Shown piece after piece: positions 57,522-64,000 of a stretch of 64,000 nt of DNA. Source of the stretch: Citrobacter sp. Cu233 (GTDB taxonomy: Bacteria; Pseudomonadota; Gammaproteobacteria; Enterobacterales; Enterobacteriaceae); the NCBI RefSeq assembly GCF_030332225.1, contig NZ_JAOWIF010000042.1:216176-280175 (forward strand). Direction: 5' to 3'. Every line of letters starts with the position of its first letter. Position 1 is the stretch's first letter. The notes under the pieces are model-generated. The model was not told where the DNA came from and searched no databases. It saw nothing but the letters and a program-made list of their open reading frames with translations. A program made the translations under genes and the position numbers.

Positions 57522-59984
57522 ATGCGAGTGTTGAAGTTCGGCGGTACATCAGTGGCAAATGCAGAGCGCTTTCTGCGAGTTGCCGATATTCTGGAAAGCA
57601 ATGCCAGGCAGGGGCAGGTCGCGACGGTTCTTTCTGCCCCTGCAAAAATTACCAACCATCTGGTGGCGATGATTGAGAAGACCATCGGTGGTCAGGACGC
57701 TTTAGCCAATATCAGTGACGCCGAACGTATTTTCTCAGAGCTTTTGGTTGGTCTTGCCGCCGCGCAGCCGGGCTTCCCGCTGACACAGCTTAAAGCCTTC
57801 GTTGAACAAGAATTTGCCCAAATTAAACATGTCCTGCACGGTATCAGCCTGCTGGGACAGTGCCCGGACAGCATTAACGCTGCGCTTATTTGTCGTGGCG
57901 AAAAAATGTCGATCGCTATCATGGCAGGCCTGCTGGAAGCGCGCGGGCATCACGTTACCGTTATCGATCCGGTTGAGAAACTACTGGCGGTAGGTCATTA
58001 CCTCGAATCTACCGTTGATATCACCGAATCTACGCGTCGCATCGCAGCCAGCCGTATTCCAGCAGACCATATGATTTTGATGGCAGGCTTTACTGCCGGG
58101 AATGAAAAAGGTGAGCTGGTGGTGTTGGGGCGCAATGGCTCTGACTACTCTGCCGCTGTGCTGGCTGCCTGTTTACGCGCGGACTGTTGTGAGATCTGGA
58201 CCGATGTTGACGGCGTATATACCTGTGACCCACGCCAGGTTCCTGATGCCAGGCTGTTGAAGTCGATGTCTTATCAGGAAGCGATGGAGCTTTCTTACTT
58301 TGGCGCTAAAGTATTACACCCGCGAACCATTACCCCGATTGCCCAGTTCCAAATCCCTTGCCTGATTAAAAACACCGGAAACCCACAAGCGCCAGGTACA
58401 CTGATCGGTGCCAGCAGCGATGAGGACGATTTGCCGGTAAAAGGTATTTCTAACCTCAATAATATGGCGATGTTCAGCGTGTCGGGACCCGGGATGAAAG
58501 GCATGGTAGGCATGGCGGCTCGCGTTTTCGCGGCGATGTCTCGTGCCGGTATCTCGGTGGTGCTGATCACGCAGTCTTCTTCAGAATACAGCATCAGCTT
58601 CTGCGTACCACAAGGCGACTGCATACGGGCGCAGCGGGCGATGCAGGATGAATTCTACCTCGAGCTGAAAGAAGGGCTGCTGGAGCCACTGGCGGTGACT
58701 GAACGCCTGGCGATTATCTCAGTGGTTGGTGACGGCATGCGCACGCTGCGCGGTATCTCGGCGAAATTCTTCGCCGCGCTGGCCCGCGCCAACATCAATA
58801 TCGTGGCCATCGCGCAAGGATCGTCTGAACGCTCTATTTCGGTGGTCGTCAATAACGACGACGCAACCACGGGTGTGCGTGTGACCCATCAGATGCTGTT
58901 CAATACGGACCAGGTGATCGAAGTCTTTGTCATTGGCGTTGGCGGTGTAGGTTCCGCACTGCTTGAGCAGCTCAAGCGTCAGCAAAGCTGGTTGAAGGGC
59001 AAACATATCGATCTGCGTGTGTGCGGTGTGGCGAATTCGAAGGCCTTACTGACGAATGTTCACGGTCTGAATCTGGAAAACTGGCAATCGGAACTGGAGT
59101 GCGCGAAAGAGCCTTTCAACCTCGGCCGTCTGATCCGTCTGGTAAAAGAATACCATCTGCTTAACCCGGTGATCGTCGACTGTACGTCAAGCCAGGCGGT
59201 GGCAGACCAATATGCCGATTTCCTGCGTGAAGGTTTCCACGTGGTCACCCCGAACAAAAAAGCCAATACCTCGTCGATGGATTACTACCATCAGCTACGT
59301 TTCGCTGCCGCGAAATCCCGGCGTAAATTCCTGTACGACACCAACGTTGGCGCAGGATTACCGGTTATTGAGAACCTGCAAAACCTGCTTAGCGCAGGTG
59401 ATGAGCTACAGCGTTTCTCCGGTATCCTCTCCGGTTCGCTGTCGTTTATTTTCGGTAAACTGGATGAAGGGATGAGCTTCTCGCAGGCCACCACGCTGGC
59501 ACGGGAGTTGGGTTACACCGAACCCGATCCGCGTGATGATCTCTCTGGTACGGATGTGGCGCGTAAACTCCTGATTTTGGCCCGTGAAACGGGTCGCGAA
59601 CTGGAGCTTTCTGACATTGTCATTGAGCCGGTCCTGCCAGAAGCATTTGATGATTCTGGTGATGTTTCCGCGTTTATGACGAATTTGTCGCAACTGGACG
59701 ATGAGTTTGCCGCTCGCGTCGCGAAAGCCCGTGATGAGGGTAAGGTATTGCGCTATGTTGGCAATATCGAAGAAGACGGTGTGTGTCGGGTGAAAATCGC
59801 CGAAGTGGATGGCAACGATCCACTGTTTAAAGTGAAAAACGGCGAAAACGCGCTGGCATTCTACAGTCATTATTATCAGCCATTACCGCTGGTGTTGCGT
59901 GGGTATGGTGCGGGTAACGATGTCACGGCGGCAGGTGTATTTGCCGATCTTCTTCGCACCCTTTCATGGAAGTTAGGAGTTTAA
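57522..59984 (+). CDS. thrA: Bifunctional aspartokinase I/homoserine dehydrogenase I
   Basis: An 820-residue fusion for the first and third steps of threonine synthesis. The kinase domain begins [17 protein letters not shown] (KFGGTS at 5-10); two ACT regulatory domains follow (about 315-460, including [17 protein letters not shown] and ISVVGDGM) and bind threonine for feedback. The dehydrogenase starts near 465 with NAD(P) motif [15 protein letters not shown] and ends at 820. ATG 57522 follows GAGGTAAAC. One base separates its stop from the thrB ATG. Confidence 0.98.
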   Translation: MRVLKFGGTSVANAERFLRVADILESNARQGQVATVLSAPAKITNHLVAMIEKTIGGQDALANISDAERIFSELLVGLAAAQPGFPLTQLKAFVEQEFAQIKHVLHGISLLGQCPDSINAALICRGEKMSIAIMAGLLEARGHHVTVIDPVEKLLAVGHYLESTVDITESTRRIAASRIPADHMILMAGFTAGNEKGELVVLGRNGSDYSAAVLAACLRADCCEIWTDVDGVYTCDPRQVPDARLLKSMSYQEAMELSYFGAKVLHPRTITPIAQFQIPCLIKNTGNPQAPGTLIGASSDEDDLPVKGISNLNNMAMFSVSGPGMKGMVGMAARVFAAMSRAGISVVLITQSSSEYSISFCVPQGDCIRAQRAMQDEFYLELKEGLLEPLAVTERLAIISVVGDGMRTLRGISAKFFAALARANINIVAIAQGSSERSISVVVNNDDATTGVRVTHQMLFNTDQVIEVFVIGVGGVGSALLEQLKRQQSWLKGKHIDLRVCGVANSKALLTNVHGLNLENWQSELECAKEPFNLGRLIRLVKEYHLLNPVIVDCTSSQAVADQYADFLREGFHVVTPNKKANTSSMDYYHQLRFAAAKSRRKFLYDTNVGAGLPVIENLQNLLSAGDELQRFSGILSGSLSFIFGKLDEGMSFSQATTLARELGYTEPDPRDDLSGTDVARKLLILARETGRELELSDIVIEPVLPEAFDDSGDVSAFMTNLSQLDDEFAARVAKARDEGKVLRYVGNIEEDGVCRVKIAEVDGNDPLFKVKNGENALAFYSHYYQPLPLVLRGYGAGNDVTAAGVFADLLRTLSWKLGV

Positions 59985-59985
59985 T

Positions 59986-60915
59986 ATGGTGAGAGTTTAC
60001 GCCCCGGCTTCCAGTGCCAATATGAGCGTCGGGTTTGATGTGCTTGGCGCGGCGGTCACGCCCGTGGATGGTTCACTGTTGGGTGACGTGGTCTCGGTTG
60101 AGGCGGCTGACCAGTTCAGCCTGAATAACCTGGGGCGCTTTGCGAATAAGCTGCCACCAGAGCCGCGGGAAAATATTGTCTACCAGTGCTGGGAGCGCTT
60201 CTGTCAGGAACTGGGTAAAACCGTTCCGGTGGCGATGACGCTGGAAAAAAATATGCCGATTGGTTCCGGGTTAGGCTCCAGTGCCTGTTCCGTTGTGGCC
60301 GCACTGGTGGCGATGAACGAATATTGTGGTAAACCGCTCAACGATACGCGGCTGTTGGCGATTATGGGCGAACTGGAAGGGCGTATCTCCGGCAGCATTC
60401 ACTACGATAATGTCGCTCCGTGCTTTTTGGGCGGCATGCAGTTAATGATCGAAGAAAACGGCATTATCAGCCAGCAGGTGCCAGGCTTTGATGAGTGGCT
60501 GTGGGTACTGGCGTATCCAGGCATTAAAGTTTCCACGGCGGAAGCGCGGGCGATTTTACCTGCACAGTACCGTCGTCAGGACTGTATTGCCCACGGGCGG
60601 CATCTGGCTGGGTTTATTCATGCCTGCTATTCCCGTCAGCCGGGGCTTGCCGCGAAGCTGATGAAAGATGTGATTGCTGAGCCATACCGTACCCGCTTGC
60701 TGCCCGGCTTTAGCCAGGCGCGTCAGGCGGTAGCGGAAATCGGCGCGCTGGCTAGCGGCATTTCCGGGTCAGGGCCGACGCTGTTCGCCTTATGCGATAA
60801 GCCGGATACGGCACAGCGCGTAGCAGACTGGCTGGGTAAAAATTACCTGCAAAATCAGGAAGGCTTTGTTCATATTTGCCGGTTGGATACGGCGGGCGCA
60901 CGGGTACTGGGATAA
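59986..60915 (+). CDS. thrB: Homoserine kinase
   Basis: A 309-residue GHMP kinase phosphorylating homoserine. The GHMP motifs are clear: [15 protein letters not shown] (about 6-20), the ATP loop [12 protein letters not shown] (about 90-101), and [10 protein letters not shown] (about 258-267). Length differs from E. coli ThrB (310) by one residue. Closely packed between thrA and thrC. Confidence 0.98.
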   Translation: MVRVYAPASSANMSVGFDVLGAAVTPVDGSLLGDVVSVEAADQFSLNNLGRFANKLPPEPRENIVYQCWERFCQELGKTVPVAMTLEKNMPIGSGLGSSACSVVAALVAMNEYCGKPLNDTRLLAIMGELEGRISGSIHYDNVAPCFLGGMQLMIEENGIISQQVPGFDEWLWVLAYPGIKVSTAEARAILPAQYRRQDCIAHGRHLAGFIHACYSRQPGLAAKLMKDVIAEPYRTRLLPGFSQARQAVAEIGALASGISGSGPTLFALCDKPDTAQRVADWLGKNYLQNQEGFVHICRLDTAGARVLG

Positions 60916-60918
60916 TCA

Positions 60919-62205
60919 ATGAAACTCTATAATCTGAAAGATCACAACGAACAGGTCAGCTTTGCGCAGGCCGTCACGCAAGGGCTTGGCAAGAATCAGG
61001 GATTGTTTTTTCCGCACGATCTGCCGGAATTTAATCTGACAGAAGTGGATGAGATGCTGAATCAGGATTTCGTTAGCCGCAGCGCTAAGATCCTTTCCGC
61101 ATTTATTGGCACAGAGATCCCACAAGAGATCCTGGAAGAACGTGTGCGTGCTGCATTTGCCTTCCCGGCACCGGTCGCTCAGGTCGAAGGTGATGTCGGC
61201 TGTCTGGAGCTGTTCCATGGTCCGACACTGGCGTTTAAAGACTTTGGCGGGCGCTTTATGGCGCAAATGCTAACGCACATCAGCGGTGACAAACCGGTGA
61301 CTATCCTGACCGCGACATCCGGAGACACCGGGGCGGCGGTTGCACATGCCTTTTATGGCCTGAAAAATGTGCGTGTGGTGATCCTCTACCCAAATGGCAA
61401 GATCAGCCCATTGCAGGAAAAACTGTTCTGTACGCTGGGCGGCAATATTGAAACCGTCGCGATTGATGGTGACTTTGATGCCTGCCAGGCACTGGTGAAA
61501 CAAGCGTTTGATGATGAAGAGCTGAAGGCGGCTTTGGGGCTGAATTCCGCTAACTCCATCAACATCAGCCGCCTGCTGGCGCAAATTTGCTACTACTTTG
61601 AAGCCGTGGCTCAACTGCCGCAGGAAGCGCGTAACCAACTGGTTATTTCTGTTCCCAGCGGTAACTTTGGCGATCTGACCGCGGGTTTGCTGGCTAAATC
61701 ACTTGGTTTGCCAGTGAAGCGTTTTATTGCGGCTACCAACGTCAACGATACGGTTCCACGTTTTCTTGCCGAAGGCGAGTGGGCACCGAAAGCGACTCAG
61801 GCGACCTTATCGAATGCCATGGACGTTAGCCAGCCAAACAACTGGCCGCGTGTGGAGGAACTGTTCCGCCGTAAAATATGGCGATTGAATGAGTTGGGTT
61901 ATGCCGCTGTGGATGATGCAACAACGCAGGCCACCATGCGTGAGCTGCAGAAGATCGGTTACACGTCAGAGCCGCATGCTGCGGTGGCGTATCGTGCACT
62001 GCGTGATCAGTTGAATCCGGGCGAATATGGCCTGTTCCTTGGCACCGCACATCCGGCGAAATTTAAAGAAAGCGTTGAACAGATTCTGAATGTCACGCTG
62101 GACCTACCAAAAGAGCTGGCTGAACGTGCAGATTTACCGCTGCTCTCTCACCATCTGCCTGCTGATTTTGCGGCGCTGCGTCAGTTAATGATGACCCGCA
62201 GTTAA
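60919..62205 (+). CDS. thrC: Threonine synthase
   Basis: A 428-residue PLP enzyme converting O-phosphohomoserine to threonine. PLP lysine in LAFKDFGGRF (about Lys107), TSGDTGAAVAHAF (about 135-147) and phosphate-binding SGNFGDLTAG (about 240-249). It begins three bases after thrB and ends the operon; a REP-like hairpin and a terminator follow. Confidence 0.98.
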   Translation: MKLYNLKDHNEQVSFAQAVTQGLGKNQGLFFPHDLPEFNLTEVDEMLNQDFVSRSAKILSAFIGTEIPQEILEERVRAAFAFPAPVAQVEGDVGCLELFHGPTLAFKDFGGRFMAQMLTHISGDKPVTILTATSGDTGAAVAHAFYGLKNVRVVILYPNGKISPLQEKLFCTLGGNIETVAIDGDFDACQALVKQAFDDEELKAALGLNSANSINISRLLAQICYYFEAVAQLPQEARNQLVISVPSGNFGDLTAGLLAKSLGLPVKRFIAATNVNDTVPRFLAEGEWAPKATQATLSNAMDVSQPNNWPRVEELFRRKIWRLNELGYAAVDDATTQATMRELQKIGYTSEPHAAVAYRALRDQLNPGEYGLFLGTAHPAKFKESVEQILNVTLDLPKELAERADLPLLSHHLPADFAALRQLMMTRS

Positions 62206-62212
62206 TTGTTGT

Positions 62213-62238
62213 GCCCGGTGATGCTCTGCTTACCGGGC
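62213..62238. repeat. REP-like hairpin after thrC
   Basis: GCCCGGT / ACCGGGC inverted repeat with a 12-base loop eight bases past the thrC stop codon; no T-run follows, so it is more likely an mRNA-stabilising element. Confidence 0.6.
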
Positions 62239-62290
62239 CGACGACACCTGTTATCCGGTAACGGGTAGGCGATGCTTGCTGACAATCTGA

Positions 62291-62314
62291 GTCGGGTTTT
62301 ACCCGGCTTTTTTT
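62291..62314 (+). terminator. Rho-independent terminator of the thr operon
   Basis: GTCGGGT / ACCCGGC with loop TTT and a run of seven Ts, about 85 bases after thrC. Confidence 0.88.
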
Positions 62315-62472
62315 ATGGAGAAAATAAGGAGAAAATAGGTAGCGAAAAAGGAGAAATTCCCAATAAATGCGCTAACTTAGAGATTAGGATTGCGGAGAAT
62401 AATAATGTTTATTCCCTTCACGTAATCTCCTTTTATCGACCCGATAAGGGCAATGATAAAAAGGAGTCATCA

Positions 62473-62790
62473 ATGAAAAAATTCAAACCTGTGCTTCTTG
62501 CGCTTTCTATGATGCTGGTTGCTCCCCTTGCCGTGCAGGCGGCTGAAATTACCCTGGTACCGGCGGTCAAATTACAGATTGGCGATCGTGACAGCCGGGG
62601 GAACTACTGGGATGGCGGGAACTGGCGCGATCACGATTGGTGGGGTAAACACTATGAGTGGCGGGAGCATCGCTGGCAACCTCACGGACCACGTCCACAG
62701 TCGCACAACAATCGTTATGATGATCATCATAACGATCGACATGACGATCGCCGCGACGACCACCGTCCGGGACCGAACGGACACCATTAA
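62473..62790 (+). CDS. yaaX: DUF2502 family secreted protein YaaX
   Basis: A 105-residue protein with a signal peptide ([23 protein letters not shown], cleavage near 23). The mature part has [22 protein letters not shown] (about 27-48) followed by Trp-rich [18 protein letters not shown] and a C-terminal tail (about 75-105) made almost wholly of His, Asp, Arg and Asn. Conserved in Enterobacteriaceae, function unknown; the tail is longer and more His/Asp-rich than in E. coli and could bind metal. ATG 62473 follows AAAAGGAGTCATCA. Confidence 0.9.
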   Translation: MKKFKPVLLALSMMLVAPLAVQAAEITLVPAVKLQIGDRDSRGNYWDGGNWRDHDWWGKHYEWREHRWQPHGPRPQSHNNRYDDHHNDRHDDRRDDHRPGPNGHH

Positions 62791-62800
62791 GTTTGTGCTG

Positions 62801-62829
62801 TCGGATAAGGTGCATCCTTATCCGGCATG
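62801..62829. repeat. REP-like hairpin between yaaX and yaaA
   Basis: TGTCGGATAAGG / CCTTATCCGGCA inverted repeat between convergent yaaX and yaaA; probably serves as their shared 3' element. Confidence 0.75.
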
Positions 62830-62836
62830 TGCTGCA

Positions 62837-63610
62837 TTATTGCTCGTGACGCTTAAACACCAGTTCTCCATTTCCTGATGCCTCTTCATCAAAGAAATAG
62901 CCGTCGCTGTTAAACTCAGTCAATTGCTCAGGCTTCGTCAGACGATGTTGAATAATGTAGCGACTCATCAGGCCGCGGGCTTTTTTGGCATAGAAGCTGA
63001 TGACTTTGAATTTGCCGTTCTTCTCATCAAGGAATACCGGTTTGATCAGTTCTGCGTTCAGCTTTTTCGGCTTCACGGATTTAAAATACTCGTCTGAGGC
63101 GAGGTTAATCACCACGCTATCACCTTGTGCTTCCAGCGCTTCGTTAAGCTTATCGGTGATAGTATCTCCCCAGAACTGATAGAGGTCTTTACCCTTCGCA
63201 TTGGCCAGACGAATGCCCATCTCCAGACGGTAGGGTTGCATCAAATCCAGTGGGCGCAGAACACCATACAGCCCGGACAGCATGCGTAAGTGCTGCTGGG
63301 CGAAATCGAAATCCGCTTCGCTGAAGGTTTCTGCCTGTAATCCGGTGTACACGTCACCTTTGAACGCCAGAATGGCCTGACGCGCATTGTCCGGTGTGAA
63401 GTCTGGCTGCCAGTCATGGAAACGAGTCGCGTTCAGATCCGCCAGCTTATCGCTAATTCCCATCAGCTTGCCGATCTGCGGCGCAGAGAGTTGACGCGCC
63501 ACGTGGATTAACTGCTGGGAGTGGTCCAGCAGTTCAGGCAGCGTATGGCGTGTGGTAGCCAGCGGGCTTTGGTAGTCGAGCGTTTTTGCAGGTGAAATCA
63601 GAATCAGCAT
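62837..63610 (-). CDS. yaaA: Peroxide stress resistance protein YaaA
   Basis: A 257-residue DUF328/UPF0246 protein. It opens [20 protein letters not shown] (SPAKTLDY is the family signature) and ends with [20 protein letters not shown]. In E. coli it is OxyR-induced, lowers intracellular free iron during H2O2 stress and binds DNA. Length one residue short of E. coli. Monocistronic, followed by a REP-like hairpin. Confidence 0.97.
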   Translation of the reverse strand: MLILISPAKTLDYQSPLATTRHTLPELLDHSQQLIHVARQLSAPQIGKLMGISDKLADLNATRFHDWQPDFTPDNARQAILAFKGDVYTGLQAETFSEADFDFAQQHLRMLSGLYGVLRPLDLMQPYRLEMGIRLANAKGKDLYQFWGDTITDKLNEALEAQGDSVVINLASDEYFKSVKPKKLNAELIKPVFLDEKNGKFKVISFYAKKARGLMSRYIIQHRLTKPEQLTEFNSDGYFFDEEASGNGELVFKRHEQ

Positions 63611-63687
63611 ATCCAGTCCTTGCAGGAGATTTACTGCGACTTTAGCAAAAAAAACGACAGAATTGATCGATGGTTGTGATTGCCGCG

Positions 63688-64000
63688 CTAGCTGCGCGGC
63701 GTTTCATCCCAGGTATCCGGTGCAAGCTGTTGTCTGAGCTCAGGATAACGGCGCGGATCAAATTCCGGGCGCACACCGAGTTTGCGCTGACGCAGATAGT
63801 CGCTGGCAAGGGTATGAACAACCGGGGAGAGCAGTAAAATCGCCGTCAGGTTAGTTATCGCCATGCAGGCCATGATGATGTCGGCGAGCTGCCAGACCAG
63901 CGGGAAGCTGACTAAGGTGCCTGCGATAACGGTACTGACGGTAGCAATGCGCAACAGCCAGATAACCCGGATATTGTCCAGACGCAAAAAGACCAGGTTG
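63688..64000 (-). CDS. yaaJ: Sodium/alanine (AGCS-family) symporter YaaJ, C-terminal part
   Basis: Only the C-terminal part lies in the window; the frame stays open to the last base. The visible portion has the final two membrane helices ([23 protein letters not shown] and [21 protein letters not shown]) and the cytoplasmic tail [23 protein letters not shown], matching E. coli YaaJ. It imports alanine or glycine with sodium. The start of the gene is beyond the window. Confidence 0.92.
   Translation of the reverse strand, partial: NLVFLRLDNIRVIWLLRIATVSTVIAGTLVSFPLVWQLADIIMACMAITNLTAILLLSPVVHTLASDYLRQRKLGVRPEFDPRRYPELRQQLAPDTWDETPRS

Overview
The window is a chromosomal segment of an enteric gammaproteobacterium (Enterobacteriaceae). 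Gene order follows the E. coli/Salmonella map across the 99-100/0 minute region: yjjQ-bglJ, fhuF, leuQPV, rsmC, holD-rimI-yjjG-prfC, osmY, yjjUV, yjjWI, deoCABD, yjjJ, lplA, ytjB, serB-radA-nadR, ettA, slt, trpR, yjjX, gpmB, rob, creABCD, arcA, lasT, thrLABC, yaaX, yaaA, yaaJ. REP elements of the E. coli/Citrobacter/Salmonella type and a Salmonella-like GGDEF gene beside fhuF make a Citrobacter-like organism the best guess. This is inference from gene order and remembered protein sequences; no search was run.

Region by region. 1-6.2 kb is variable: the LuxR-type pair yjjQ-bglJ, a YbaK/EbsC-type editing protein, an orphan PTS EIIC behind a perfect palindromic operator and a 46-codon ORF, Fur-controlled fhuF, a diguanylate cyclase gene frameshifted at a 5-bp tandem repeat, and Fur-controlled yjjZ. 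6.2-28.4 kb is core: three tRNA-Leu(CAG) genes, 16S rRNA methylation, DNA polymerase III psi, ribosomal protein S18 acetylation, RF3, OsmY, the glycyl-radical pair YjjI/YjjW, the deoxynucleoside catabolic operon (its P1 operator lies inside yjjI), a HipA-like kinase, lipoate ligase, SerB, RadA and NadR.

28.4-44.3 kb is a large insertion between nadR and ettA: a complete ABC-transporter-dependent capsule locus with E. coli group 2 architecture. A JUMPstart/ops leader precedes kpsM-kpsT and a very AT-rich serotype block. That block holds a Stealth-family sugar-phosphate transferase, two paralogous SGNH-like proteins, and a GT2/CDP-glycerol-phosphotransferase-like fusion. The convergent export and Kdo-linker module kpsE-kpsD-kpsC-kpsS runs on the minus strand. 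The two halves meet at a decayed ISAs1/H-repeat-type transposase and non-coding debris. The enzymes predict a phosphate-linked, teichoic-acid-like capsule with possible acyl decoration. No nucleotide-precursor genes and no kpsF/kpsU are present. This is the most interesting part of the window.

44.3-64 kb returns to core: EttA, Slt, TrpR with its operator, YjjX, GpmB, Rob, the CreABCD system with a cre tag before creD, ArcA, yjjY, LasT, the threonine operon with leader peptide and attenuator, YaaX, YaaA and the 3' end of yaaJ, which runs off the window.
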